This document shows, in pieces, positions 20,896-30,055 of a stretch of DNA of 64,000 bases (within the stretch, counting starts at the first letter, position 1; every line of letters starts with the position of its first letter). The translations under genes were made by a program, and so were the position numbers. The notes beneath the pieces were generated by a model that was not told the DNA's origin, ran no database searches, and was given only the letters and a program-made list of their open reading frames with translations. Location of the stretch: positions 1-64,000 of the forward strand of contig NZ_QAOH01000016.1 of assembly GCF_003050785.1 (NCBI RefSeq), written 5' to 3'. Origin of the DNA: Celeribacter persicus (GTDB lineage Bacteria; Pseudomonadota; Alphaproteobacteria; Rhodobacterales; Rhodobacteraceae).

Positions 20896-22041
20896 ATGTT
20901 TGACGACGGCGCACACCCGCTGAACTCTTTAGGCTTTGCGAAAGCCCCCAAGGACACCCGCGTGGTCGTGGCCATGTCGGGGGGCGTCGATTCGTCCGTG
21001 GTCGCAGCCCAACTTGCCGAAGAGGGCTATGACGTGGTGGGGGTGACGCTCCAGCTCTACGATCATGGCGCGGCGCTCGCGAAAAAGGGCGCGTGCTGTG
21101 CGGGCCGCGACATTCACGACGCCCGCCGCGTAGCCGAAGAGATGGGATTCCCGCATTATGTGCTCGATTACGAGAACATCTTTCAGGATGCCGTCATCGA
21201 CGAATTTGCCGACAGTTATCTTGCCGGCGCAACGCCCGTGCCCTGCATCCGCTGCAACGAGCGGGTGAAGTTCAAGGACCTGTTGAACACCGCCAAGGAC
21301 CTTGATGCGGATTGCATGGCGACCGGGCATTACATCCAGCGTGTGATGGGCCCCAATGGGCCGGAATTGCACTCGGCGGCGGACCCGAACCGCGACCAAA
21401 GCTATTTCCTGTTCTCGACGACGCCGGAGCAACTCGCATATCTGCGGTTCCCGCTGGGGCATTTGCCATCGAAAGATGCGACCCGGGCGCTCGCGGCCAG
21501 ATACGGCCTGTCGGTGGCGGACAAACCCGACAGTCAGGACATCTGTTTCGTACCCAATGGCAATTATGCGCAGGTGATCGAGAAACTGCGCCCCGGCGCG
21601 GCGGAACCCGGCGAGATCGTCGATCACAACGGCAATGTGCTTGGCACGCACAAGGGCGTCATTCACTACACGATCGGCCAGCGCCGTGGGCTTGGCATCG
21701 GCGGGCTTGCCGATCCGCTTTATGTGGTGAAGCTCGATGTGGACAACCGGCAGGTGGTCGTCGGCCCCAAAGACATGCTTGCGACCCGGACGATCCCGGT
21801 GCGGGAGATCAACTGGCTCGGCGATGAACCGTTCACCTCGCGCGACGAATGGGTGCTGGACGTGAAAGTGCGCTCCACCCGCCCGCCGCGCGAAGCCATC
21901 ATTCGCCCGATCTCGGAAACCGAGGCAGAAGTCGAACTGGCGGTCGCCGAAGAAGGCGTCTCGCCCGGTCAGGCCTGTGTCTTCTATGATCCGGACAGCC
22001 CGCGCATCTATGGCGGCGGCTGGATCTGGAAAGGACGCTGA
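20896..22041 (+). CDS. mnmA: tRNA 2-thiouridylase MnmA
   Basis: 381 residues. The PP-loop SGGVDSS is at 28-34. The catalytic cysteines C120 ([13 protein letters not shown]) and C217 (DSQDICFVP) correspond to E. coli C102 and C199. GHYIQR and [10 protein letters not shown] belong to the tRNA-binding region. It thiolates U34 of Glu, Gln and Lys tRNAs. AAAGGA lies 8 bp before the ATG at 20896. It overlaps nothing and is followed 1 bp later by an LprI-like gene. Confidence 0.96.
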   Translation: MFDDGAHPLNSLGFAKAPKDTRVVVAMSGGVDSSVVAAQLAEEGYDVVGVTLQLYDHGAALAKKGACCAGRDIHDARRVAEEMGFPHYVLDYENIFQDAVIDEFADSYLAGATPVPCIRCNERVKFKDLLNTAKDLDADCMATGHYIQRVMGPNGPELHSAADPNRDQSYFLFSTTPEQLAYLRFPLGHLPSKDATRALAARYGLSVADKPDSQDICFVPNGNYAQVIEKLRPGAAEPGEIVDHNGNVLGTHKGVIHYTIGQRRGLGIGGLADPLYVVKLDVDNRQVVVGPKDMLATRTIPVREINWLGDEPFTSRDEWVLDVKVRSTRPPREAIIRPISETEAEVELAVAEEGVSPGQACVFYDPDSPRIYGGGWIWKGR

Positions 22042-22042
22042 A

Positions 22043-22423
22043 ATGAAACGCATCGCCCTGGTCGCTCTCCTCCCGACTGCGGTTTTTGCCGATCCGTCGA
22101 CGGAATGCTCCGTCGATAGCGGCTCGCAAGTGGAGATTGCCGCCTGTCTGACCGAGGTCGAGGACAAGGCCACCCGCGCCATGGAGATGACTCTGGGGTT
22201 TGTCCGCAATTCCGCGCAGGAACTGGATGAGATCACCGGGCGCGAGATCGCCCTGCCCGCGCTTGAAGCCTCGCAAACCGCCTGGGAAACCTACCGCGAT
22301 GCGCAATGCGAGTCTGTCGGTGCGGGGTTCGGCGGCGGCTCCGGCGCGGGGATCGCGATCCGGTCCTGCCGGGTCGAACTGACCCGCGCCCGCACCAGAG
22401 AACTCGAATCTCAGTTGCGCTGA
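22043..22423 (+). CDS. LprI-family (DUF1311) secreted protein
   Basis: 126 residues with a short signal peptide (1-16, cut near VFA-DP). ECSVDSGSQVEIAACLTEVEDKA and ETYRDAQCE with a final SCRVELTRARTRELES fit the lysozyme-inhibitor LprI/DUF1311 family, with four cysteines likely paired. AAAGGA precedes the ATG at 22043, immediately after mnmA. Its 3' end overlaps the convergent cytochrome gene by 13 bp. Confidence 0.8.
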   Translation: MKRIALVALLPTAVFADPSTECSVDSGSQVEIAACLTEVEDKATRAMEMTLGFVRNSAQELDEITGREIALPALEASQTAWETYRDAQCESVGAGFGGGSGAGIAIRSCRVELTRARTRELESQLR

Positions 22424-22707
22424 GTGGGAGACAGGCTCACCAGATAGGCCGCGAGATCGGCGTTGTCCTGAGCCGAACGATCCTGATCGAAGCGCGTTTT
22501 GTGCGTGGCCAGAAATGCCGCGACTCGGGGCGCGTCCTCGGGGGCGAGGATCATTTCCAGCGCAACGCCATGACATCGCGCACAGCGATCGGCATAGATT
22601 TCGGCCCCGCGTGCGGCATCTGCGGTCAAATCCTCGACCACAAGGCCGTCGGCCTGTGCGGACACGGCCCAAAACATCAAAACAGCATAGAAAACACGCG
22701 CGAGCAT
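22411..22707 (-). CDS. small periplasmic c-type cytochrome
   Basis: 98 residues. Signal peptide 1-19 (MFWAVSAQA-D), then one haem site C42-A-R-C45-H46. The C-terminal helix ADLAAYLVSLSP is the class I cytochrome c end helix. Methionine near 52 is a possible sixth ligand but lies unusually close to the haem motif. The partner is unknown. The gene is isolated and convergent with the LprI-like gene. Confidence 0.85.
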   Translation of the reverse strand: MLARVFYAVLMFWAVSAQADGLVVEDLTADAARGAEIYADRCARCHGVALEMILAPEDAPRVAAFLATHKTRFDQDRSAQDNADLAAYLVSLSPTQRN

Positions 22708-22814
22708 CGCCCACCTCCGGCGATCACGTTACGCCGCGAATTGACCGAACGCAAAGAATCGCGCGGCTGAGTCGCCCTACTCTACCCGTCATGGTTGCAA
22801 TGGAGGGCTGCGCC

Positions 22815-23084
22815 ATGACATCTCCTGTGAAATTCTGCCAAAGCTGCGGCATGCCCCTGTCCCAAGACCCGCTGGGCGGTGGGCGCAATGCCGATGGAAC
22901 CCGATCCGATCATTTCTGTTCGTTCTGTTATCTCGATGGGGAATTCGTCGATCCCGGGATGACCGTCCATGACATGCAGAACCTTTGCACTGAGAAACTG
23001 CGCGATCATGGCACATGGGGACCACTCGCCTGGCTCATGACACGTAATATCCCACATCTGGAACGCTGGCGCAGCACGGCCTGA
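22815..23084 (+). CDS. zinc-ribbon domain protein
   Basis: 89 residues. Two CxxC knuckles, C8-Q-S-C11 and C35-S-F-C38, separated by GMPL and NADGTRSDHF, match the putative zinc-ribbon family often annotated near transcription or stress genes. The ATG at 22815 has GGAGGG seven bases upstream. The C-terminal WLMTRNIPHLERW has no recognised motif. Function unknown. Confidence 0.8.
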   Translation: MTSPVKFCQSCGMPLSQDPLGGGRNADGTRSDHFCSFCYLDGEFVDPGMTVHDMQNLCTEKLRDHGTWGPLAWLMTRNIPHLERWRSTA

Positions 23085-23111
23085 CCCGCGCTCCCTTAGC
23101 TGTCGAAATAC

Positions 23112-24278
23112 TCAGTCCGCGATCTGCACCTGCGCAATTCCGTCGAGCACGGCACGCGCCACACGGAGCCCCGGCGGCTCCGCTCCGCGACCGAGCCGCT
23201 CCATGGTGAGAGCCAGGGCGGGGTGTTGTTCTGCACCCTTGGTATTGAGCACATGCGACAGGCTCGCCGCAATCTTTTGCGGGATACAGTCGGCGCCGAG
23301 GAATTCCGGCACCACACGGGTCTCGGAAACCAGATTGACCAAAGTCACCGTATCGACCAGCAGCTTGCGCCTGACGATCTGCTCGGTCAGCCAGTTCATC
23401 CGATAGGCAACCACCATCGGCGTATCGTTGGCCGCGAGTTCCAGAGACACCGTGCCTGAGGCCGCGAGCGCCACGTCCGCCCCACGGAAAGCGGTCGCCT
23501 TGCTCTCCCTGTCTTCAATGAGTTCGACCTTCACCGGCCAGTCTTTCACCGCCTCGGCCACATAGTCCTTGAGCCCCGGTGCGACAGGCAGAAAATAACC
23601 CGCTTCGGGATGGGTTTTCGCGAAAAACCCCAGAGCCTCGCCGAAAATCGGGGCAAGACGGCTCACCTCTCCCTTGCGCGAGCCGGGCAGGATCAGGACG
23701 ACGGGTTTATCGACCAAGTTGTAAGTGTTCCGAAAGGTCATCACCTCGTCGCAGCTCGCCAGGTCCTCCGTGACCACCGGATGCCCGACGAAATCGCAGC
23801 GCAGGCCCTCTTTCTCGAAATAGGGCGGTTCAAAGGGAAACAGCGCCAACACCTGATCGACCCGTTTCGCCATTTTCGCGGCGCGTTCGGGCCGCCAGGC
23901 CCAGACCGTCGGCGCGACGTAATGACAGATGCGAATGTCGCTTTCGGCCTTCACGATGTCCGCGACGCGCAGGCAAAAATCCGGGCTGTCGATGGTCAGG
24001 ACCACATCGGGCTGCCAGTCGAGAATGGCACGGGCCACTTCACGGATGCGGCGTTTGAGGTGAAAATATTTCGGCAGGATTTCCGCAATCCCCATCCGAC
24101 TGAGTTCGGACATCGGAAACTGGCTTTCCAGCCCCTCTTCGGCCATGCGCTCACCGCCAACGCCGCGAAACTCCACATCGGCGAGAGATTTCAAACCGGC
24201 CATGGCGGCAGCGCCAAGTTTGTCGCCCGAGGCCTCGCCCGCAATCACGAACACTTTGATCTTTCGGGATACCGTCAT
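23112..24278 (-). CDS. lpxB: lipid-A-disaccharide synthase
   Basis: 388 residues. FVIAGEASGDKLGA at the N-terminus, TIDSPDFCLR, HYVAPTVWAWRPERA and VGHPVV are GT19 hallmarks. LALAASGTVSLELA is the nucleotide-binding region. It joins UDP-diacylglucosamine and lipid X. It is the last gene of the lipid A block and overlaps lpxI by 4 bp. Confidence 0.97.
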   Translation of the reverse strand: MTVSRKIKVFVIAGEASGDKLGAAAMAGLKSLADVEFRGVGGERMAEEGLESQFPMSELSRMGIAEILPKYFHLKRRIREVARAILDWQPDVVLTIDSPDFCLRVADIVKAESDIRICHYVAPTVWAWRPERAAKMAKRVDQVLALFPFEPPYFEKEGLRCDFVGHPVVTEDLASCDEVMTFRNTYNLVDKPVVLILPGSRKGEVSRLAPIFGEALGFFAKTHPEAGYFLPVAPGLKDYVAEAVKDWPVKVELIEDRESKATAFRGADVALAASGTVSLELAANDTPMVVAYRMNWLTEQIVRRKLLVDTVTLVNLVSETRVVPEFLGADCIPQKIAASLSHVLNTKGAEQHPALALTMERLGRGAEPPGLRVARAVLDGIAQVQIAD

Positions 24279-25057
24279 TGCGCCTTCAGGAACAATCCCG
24301 CCTCCTTCACCCGTGCTTTTACGCGTTCCTGCTCAAGCACAATCACCCCGCCTGCGGGCACAACGATACCACCGATCCCGGCGGCAATCACCTTTTCCAC
24401 CGTTTCGATGCCGATGGTCGGCATGTCGATGCGCAAATCCTGCCCCCGCTTCGGGGCCTTGACGAAGACTCCCTTGGCGCGGCGCAGACGTTCCGGCGTG
24501 GCCCCGACGAAAGACAGCATAGCATCCGTGCCCTGCACCGTTTCGATCCCGAGCATCTGCCCCCCGGCACAAACCGCACCCTGTCCGACATCCAGAGGTG
24601 ACAGCGCCTCCAGTACCTCATGGGCGCGCGCCGCATCCTCAAGATCCTCACGCGAAGGTTTACGGCCCCAGAGCGTGTCTGGCGCAAGCAAGAGATCGGG
24701 ACGGATTTCGGTGGCGGCCCGGATCAGGAAACCCTGATCTTCGAATAGTGCCAGCACCTCCCGCAGGAGCGCATCGTCGCCCTTGCCGAGCTTGCGCGCG
24801 AGGCGGAAGGCGTGGCGGTCGAGCTTGACCGGATTGACCTTGGGCCGCGCCATGGCTCCGGCAAAGACAACCGCGCCGACATCATGGGATTTCAGTTCCT
24901 TGAAAAGCTTGCCGAGTTTTTCGATCCGGGCAGTAACATGGTCGATACCCTCGGGGGCTCCCGCGCCATCGAGCGTGACATAGACCGGATGGTTCAGCGC
25001 CTCGGCGAGAAGCCGCGGCAACGTGCCCGATCCGGCTATGATCGCGGTCCGGGTCAT
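24275..25057 (-). CDS. lpxI: UDP-2,3-diacylglucosamine hydrolase LpxI
   Basis: 260 residues. AIIAGSGTLPRLLAEA, VVFAGAMARPKVN and KAPKRGQDLRIDMPTIGIETVEK with IVVPAGGVIVLE define LpxI (DUF1009), the alphaproteobacterial replacement of LpxH. It makes lipid X by cleaving the pyrophosphate. It lies between lpxA (4 bp away) and lpxB (overlap), which explains the absence of lpxH. Confidence 0.95.
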   Translation of the reverse strand: MTRTAIIAGSGTLPRLLAEALNHPVYVTLDGAGAPEGIDHVTARIEKLGKLFKELKSHDVGAVVFAGAMARPKVNPVKLDRHAFRLARKLGKGDDALLREVLALFEDQGFLIRAATEIRPDLLLAPDTLWGRKPSREDLEDAARAHEVLEALSPLDVGQGAVCAGGQMLGIETVQGTDAMLSFVGATPERLRRAKGVFVKAPKRGQDLRIDMPTIGIETVEKVIAAGIGGIVVPAGGVIVLEQERVKARVKEAGLFLKAQ

Positions 25058-25061
25058 GGGG

Positions 25062-25862
25062 TCACTTCGGGGTCAGAAAGCCGCGGTCGCTCTCGCCCAT
25101 GACGAAAGCCACCATGCGCGCGACGTAATCGCTGTCGAAATCCTCAGTCAGACGCTGGGCGCGGTCCTTGAACGATCCCTCGCCCTGTTTGAGCATCTGA
25201 AACGCTGCGCGAAGCTGGTTGATATCATCACGGTCGACGCCCTTGCGTTTGAGGCCCACAAGGTTCAGCCCGTCCAGCTCGGCGCGCGGCCCCTGCACCA
25301 AAGCATGCGGCAGCACGTCGGATGTGACCATGGAGAGGGCGCCCACGATGGCGCCCTGCCCGATCCGCACCCATTGGTGGATGCCCGACAGCCCGCCGAT
25401 GATCACATCGTCCTCGATATGGCAATGCCCCGCGACAGCGACGGAATTCACGAGGATCACACGGTCGCCGATCTGCGCATCGTGTGCGACGTGGCAGGAC
25501 GACATGAACAGCCCGTCATCACCCACGCGGGTCACCCCACCGCCGCCCTCGGTGCCGGTGTTCATCGTCACGTATTCGCGGATGCGGTTGCGCTTGCCGA
25601 TGATCAGCCGGGTCTCTTCGCCCTTGAACTTGAGATCCTGCGGAATCTCTCCGACGGAGGCGAACTGGAACACCGTGGTCTCTTCGCCGATTTCCGTGTC
25701 ACCAGTGACGACAACATGGGATTTGAGCGTGACCCGGTCGTGCAGCCGCACCTTCGGCCCGACAAGGCAGAACGGGCCGATCACACAGCCCGCGCCAATC
25801 ACGGCCCCCTCTTCGATCACCGCAGAGGGGTGGATTGTCGCGCTCGGGTCAATCGTGCTCAT
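25062..25862 (-). CDS. lpxA: UDP-GlcNAc acyltransferase
   Basis: 266 residues. A left-handed beta-helix of hexapeptide repeats occupies about 1-185 (for example IDPSATIHPSAVIEEGAVIGAG). The catalytic His lies in SSCHVAHDAQIG. The C-terminal helical domain follows GLKRKGV. It adds the first 3-hydroxyacyl chain to UDP-GlcNAc. It sits in the order fabZ-lpxA-lpxI-lpxB. Confidence 0.97.
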   Translation of the reverse strand: MSTIDPSATIHPSAVIEEGAVIGAGCVIGPFCLVGPKVRLHDRVTLKSHVVVTGDTEIGEETTVFQFASVGEIPQDLKFKGEETRLIIGKRNRIREYVTMNTGTEGGGGVTRVGDDGLFMSSCHVAHDAQIGDRVILVNSVAVAGHCHIEDDVIIGGLSGIHQWVRIGQGAIVGALSMVTSDVLPHALVQGPRAELDGLNLVGLKRKGVDRDDINQLRAAFQMLKQGEGSFKDRAQRLTEDFDSDYVARMVAFVMGESDRGFLTPK

Positions 25863-25886
25863 GGGCTTTCCTTCCGGAGTCCGGCC

Positions 25887-26354
25887 TCAGGATTTCGGCG
25901 TCAGGTCCATCATCGCGGTAAATTCCGCCTGACAGGCAAGCTCGCCCTCGACCTCGGCGCGGCCATCGAATTTCCACACCTTGCCGCCGCCGCGTTTCAC
26001 CGTGACATGCATCTTGAGCTGATCGCCGGGAACGACTTTGCGGCGGAATTTCACGCCGTCAATGTTCATGAAATAGACGTTGAACACCTTGTCAGCGAGA
26101 TCCATGTGAACGCCCACCATCACGGCGGCGGTCTGCGCCATGGCTTCGACGATGGTCACACCGGGCATCACCGGCTCGCCGGGGAAATGGCCCTGGAAAT
26201 GCGGCTCGTTGAAGGTAACATTCTTGATGCCGGTGCAGCTCTCCGGGCAAACGATGTCGACCACGCGATCCACCAGCAAGAACGGGTAACGATGCGGCAG
26301 GATGCGCTGGATCAGGTCGATATCGGCGATGGTGGGTTTGGTGCTCTCGGTCAT
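25887..26354 (-). CDS. fabZ: 3-hydroxyacyl-ACP dehydratase FabZ
   Basis: 155 residues, hot-dog fold. [13 protein letters not shown] is at 19-31, with active residues H56 ([14 protein letters not shown]) and E70. It dehydrates 3-hydroxyacyl-ACP and competes with LpxA for the same substrate pool. The ATG at 26354 is chosen; the reading frame runs 216 bp further upstream into low-quality sequence. Confidence 0.96.
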   Translation of the reverse strand: MTESTKPTIADIDLIQRILPHRYPFLLVDRVVDIVCPESCTGIKNVTFNEPHFQGHFPGEPVMPGVTIVEAMAQTAAVMVGVHMDLADKVFNVYFMNIDGVKFRRKVVPGDQLKMHVTVKRGGGKVWKFDGRAEVEGELACQAEFTAMMDLTPKS

Positions 26355-26502
26355 GTCTTTCCCCGGGGCCTTCTTCTCATTGGGCCATTTTGACACCTCA
26401 TCCGGCCCCGTCCCCGGTCCGGCCCGCACGCGGCCCTTGAGCGGGCGGGATGGCATTTTTCCACAATCCTGTAACAATCGCGGCAAGGGCTGACAAGCGC
26501 CC

Positions 26503-27162
26503 TCAATCCTGCTGCGGTGTCGCAGTCTCAGCCGCAGGCGCATCGGAGTCACTGCCGGTCCCAGTGGCACTGTCGGTTTCTTCCGATACGTTCATTCGCG
26601 CATCGAGGCGCTCGATCAGCATGCCGGAAACGTCGATCGCCCCGCTCAGGAGATAGACCTGCCCGCGCTCGAACACCAGAAGCGCGCCGTATTCCCGCGC
26701 GATACTGGCCAAAACGGTGTTTATCTCTTCCTCCAGCGAGGTCAAACCCTCGTCATATTGCGCCTGAATGGCCTGCCCCTTGCGGTCCTGTTCCGCCCGA
26801 AGCGCCTCGACCTTTTCGTCGAACGCCTGGGCGCGGGGGCGAAACACCTCCTCGCTCAGACTGTTGCGAATGTCGGCAAGTTCCTGTTCCTCGGCCTCAA
26901 GCTCATCGTAGATACGCGTGTTCTCTTCAAGGAGCGCCGTGTGCGCCGCTTCGATCCGCTCTTCCAGCGCCTTGCCCGCCGCGCTCTGCGTCAGCACACG
27001 GGCGCGGTCGAACACAAGAACCGGAAAGACCAGCCTTGACCGGGCCTTCTCTGTCGCTTGCCCCGTTCCCGTCTCCGATACGGTGGCCGTTCCCGTTTCC
27101 TGCGCCACGGCCGCAAAGGAACCGAGACACAGGACACAGATCAAAACCGCCGCAAACCGCAT
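26503..27162 (-). CDS. OmpH/Skp-like periplasmic chaperone
   Basis: 219 residues. Signal peptide 1-20 (cut after AVAQ), a linker rich in Thr and Glu, then [23 protein letters not shown], the OmpH start. A long coiled coil (about 65-150) follows, and then the closing strand [23 protein letters not shown] low-complexity acidic tail (after 195) is unusual compared with E. coli Skp. It escorts outer-membrane proteins to BamA, and the gene directly follows bamA by 12 bp. Confidence 0.9.
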   Translation of the reverse strand: MRFAAVLICVLCLGSFAAVAQETGTATVSETGTGQATEKARSRLVFPVLVFDRARVLTQSAAGKALEERIEAAHTALLEENTRIYDELEAEEQELADIRNSLSEEVFRPRAQAFDEKVEALRAEQDRKGQAIQAQYDEGLTSLEEEINTVLASIAREYGALLVFERGQVYLLSGAIDVSGMLIERLDARMNVSEETDSATGTGSDSDAPAAETATPQQD

Positions 27163-27174
27163 CGCTGGCCCCCG

Positions 27175-29529
27175 TCAGAAGCTCGTGGAAATGGTCAGGT
27201 CGAAGGTTTGTTCCTTGTCGTACTCTTCCTTGTCGAGCGCATGGGTGAAGTTGAAGCGCAACGGCCCCATCGGGGTCGTCCAGAAGATTGAGGCTCCGAC
27301 CACGGAGCGCCAGTTCAGATCGTCTGAGCCCGCAATGATGCCCGTATCATCGTCCAGCCCCCAGACCGAGCCATAGTCGAAGAACAGACCGCCGGAGACC
27401 CCGTATTCCTCGGGCAGACCGAGCGGGAAATTCGCCTCCAGACGCGCCACGGCATAGTAATTACCGCCAAGCGCCAGATCGTTGTTGTCCGAGCGCGGCC
27501 CGATGCCGCCCGGCTCGAAGCCACGGATGATCGACGGGCCGTTGAAATACCGGTCGGTAATCCGGCTGTCGCCATCGGCGTCGATCACCCCGCCTTCGAG
27601 GGTGGCGCGCAGAGTGACCTCTTCGTGCCAGACCTTCATCTCGCCGGTGATCTCGGCGGAGGTCTTGATATAATCCGTATCGCCACCGATCAGGCCCGCA
27701 TAGTCCTGACCGAATGTGAACAGCATTCCGGCATTCGGGTTCAGCCCGCTGCGACGCGTATCGTAGCTGTAGGAATAGCCGAGGCTGTGGGTGGTCAGTC
27801 GCCCGGCGTCGATGTCGTTCTGAATCTGCACCGGATAGGTGTAACCAGCGTCTATGTAATCGTCATCCTCAACGATCTCGGCGATCTCACCGCGGTAGTT
27901 CACCGTCAGCGCACCGTTTTCCGACACCGGGAAGGTCAACCGCGGCGAGATATAGGCCCGGCGCGTGATATGCTCGGCATAGGAGGGTTGCGAGGTGCCG
28001 AGACCCGCGGAAATACCGAAGGCCACATCCCGCCCGAGGAAGGCCGGTTCGACGAAGTTGAAGGTAAGGCTGCCGTCCTCAATGTCCGTTGTCAGGTTGA
28101 AAGACAGTTTCTGCCCACGCCCGAGGAAGTTCGCCTCGCTGAACGATGCGATCAGGTTCGCGCCTTCGGAAACGGAGTAGTTGCCGCCAAAGGTAAAGGA
28201 CCCGGTGGGTTTTTCCGTCACGTTCACATCGACGATCATCTGATCCTCGGCGGAACCCTGGCGGGTGTTCACATCGGCGTTGGAGAAAAATCCAAGCGCA
28301 CGAATACGTTCCGCCGCATCGCGAATCTCGCGCGGGTTGAACGGGTCGCCCTCGACGGTTTTGAATTTCTGCCGCACGACACGGTCGAGCGTGGTGGCGT
28401 TGCCTTCGATGTCGATACGTTCGACGAAGACGCGCGGGCCGCGTACCAGCACGAATTCGATGTCGAGCGTCTGGGCGCGGTCGTTGCGCGTCACCCGCGG
28501 TTCGACCCGCAGGAAGTCGATGCCCTTCTTGGTGGCGAGCGTTTCCATCCGTTCGATGGTATTGTCCACGGCGAGCGGCGAATAGGTCTGGCCTTCGCGA
28601 ATCTTGTTGACCTTAAGGAACTCTTCGCCATCGGCCTCTGCGATCTCGGAGGAGACGGAAATTTTGCCGAACTCGTATTTCTGCCCCTCACGCACATTGA
28701 AGGTCATGAAATAGGCGTTGCGCTCACGGGAGAATTCAGCGGCGACGTTGAGCACCTGGAAATCGACATAGCCGCGCGAGGTGTAGAAATCGGTCAGCAC
28801 GCGCTTGTCGAACTCGACCCGGTCCTCGGCATAGGTGTCACGTCCGACGATGAAACGCAGCAGCCCCGCCTGTTTGGTTTCCAAAACCCGGCGCAGACGC
28901 GCGTCGGAATAGCTGCGGTTGCCCACAAAACTCAGACGCTCGACCTCGACACCTTTGCCCTCGGACACTTCGAACACCACATCGACCCGGTTTTCGGGAC
29001 GGCGGATGATCTTCGGCGTCACGGTGGCGACGAGCTGTCCCTTGACCTCATAGGCCTCGGTGAGAGCGGCGGCATCGGCCTCGACCATGGCGGGGGAATA
29101 GACCCGACGCACCTTCGTTTGCAGCGCAGGCATCAGCGCGTCATCGGAGACTTTCCGGTTGCCCTCGATGGAAATGGCCGAGACGACAGGAAATTCCACG
29201 ACCTTGATCACAAGCGTGTTGCCGCGCGGGGTGAATTCCACCGTCTCGAACAGACCGGAGCCCAGCACCTTCTGATAGGCGTCGTTGAGTTCGGCGGCCG
29301 AGACACTCTGACCTCGGGCGATTCCCGCATAGGACAGGATCGTGTCGGTCGAAACCCGCTGGGCGCCTTCGACGGAGACATTGGAGAAACTGTAGGATTG
29401 CGCCGTCGCCGGGATCGGAAACGCCGTGTAAGACACGGACGTTACAGCGAAAGCCGCAAAAGACAGAGCAAAAGCGCGGGCCGCGAAACGCGTTGCCCCA
29501 CGGGTCGGACGATCATTGAATGCGAACAT
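27175..29529 (-). CDS. bamA: outer-membrane assembly factor BamA
   Basis: 784 residues from the ATG at 29529 (a GTG 24 bp upstream is the alternative). A signal sequence is followed by five POTRA domains (about 45-420; for example FSNVSVEGAQRVSTDTILSY and FVERIDIEGNATTLDRVVR). The Omp85 barrel contains FNGPSIIRGFEPGGIGPR, including the RGF motif of loop 6, and ends LTISTSF. It folds and inserts outer-membrane barrels. It lies between rseP and ompH, the classical order. Confidence 0.97.
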   Translation of the reverse strand: MFAFNDRPTRGATRFAARAFALSFAAFAVTSVSYTAFPIPATAQSYSFSNVSVEGAQRVSTDTILSYAGIARGQSVSAAELNDAYQKVLGSGLFETVEFTPRGNTLVIKVVEFPVVSAISIEGNRKVSDDALMPALQTKVRRVYSPAMVEADAAALTEAYEVKGQLVATVTPKIIRRPENRVDVVFEVSEGKGVEVERLSFVGNRSYSDARLRRVLETKQAGLLRFIVGRDTYAEDRVEFDKRVLTDFYTSRGYVDFQVLNVAAEFSRERNAYFMTFNVREGQKYEFGKISVSSEIAEADGEEFLKVNKIREGQTYSPLAVDNTIERMETLATKKGIDFLRVEPRVTRNDRAQTLDIEFVLVRGPRVFVERIDIEGNATTLDRVVRQKFKTVEGDPFNPREIRDAAERIRALGFFSNADVNTRQGSAEDQMIVDVNVTEKPTGSFTFGGNYSVSEGANLIASFSEANFLGRGQKLSFNLTTDIEDGSLTFNFVEPAFLGRDVAFGISAGLGTSQPSYAEHITRRAYISPRLTFPVSENGALTVNYRGEIAEIVEDDDYIDAGYTYPVQIQNDIDAGRLTTHSLGYSYSYDTRRSGLNPNAGMLFTFGQDYAGLIGGDTDYIKTSAEITGEMKVWHEEVTLRATLEGGVIDADGDSRITDRYFNGPSIIRGFEPGGIGPRSDNNDLALGGNYYAVARLEANFPLGLPEEYGVSGGLFFDYGSVWGLDDDTGIIAGSDDLNWRSVVGASIFWTTPMGPLRFNFTHALDKEEYDKEQTFDLTISTSF

Positions 29530-29723
29530 GGCAGCTTTCTCGAAATTCCCCACAAGTCCCTAGCTGAGTACCGGGATTGCCGCCCCTTGTCAAAACGGAA
29601 CGCCCCGGCTTGCACACAGCATAAAGGCCTTCGCCGAAAGCGAAAGCCCTTCATCTTGTTTTCGATCAGATTTTCGCGAGAAATCAGCGTGGTTTCGCCA
29701 CTCGGCCCGAGGTGGCAATCGGA

Positions 29724-29855
29724 TCAGAGAAAAAGCTGACCGAAGAAAGAGCCTGCAACCAGCGCAACGATGATGGTCGCGGCATAGAGCAGACGATCCC
29801 AGTTGAGATCGACGAGTTGGCTGAGACTGCGGTAGCCGGCACGGATTGTGGTCAT
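29724..29855 (-). CDS. 43-aa membrane microprotein between rseP and bamA
   Basis: MTTIRAGYRSLSQLVDLNW is followed by one hydrophobic helix (about 22-42, LLYAATIIVALVAGSFFGQL). The ATG at 29855 follows GGGG seven bases upstream. Codon use is like that of its neighbours. It sits in line with rseP upstream and bamA downstream on the same strand, so it may share their transcript. No function is assigned; the position suggests an envelope role. Confidence 0.7.
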   Translation of the reverse strand: MTTIRAGYRSLSQLVDLNWDRLLYAATIIVALVAGSFFGQLFL

Positions 29856-29965
29856 GTCAGGGCCCCTTCAATCGGATCGCATTCCGGCGCGGGGTCATCC
29901 CGACACCGAAGAGAGGGCGAAAAAGCGTCCTGCTCGCCCCTCTTCTACGCGCCGAATGTGGCAAG

Positions 29966-29987
29966 AATTGGACCGCAATTGGACCGC
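29966..29987. repeat. 11-bp tandem duplication
   Basis: AATTGGACCGC occurs twice without a gap, in the 200 bp between rseP and the 43-aa gene. No other feature was seen in this interval. Confidence 0.85.
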
Positions 29988-30055
29988 GCGGGAATTTGCG
30001 TCTCAACTGCTCGGAAAAACTTACGCCCGGATCGTATCCTGCTCCGGGCACAAGA

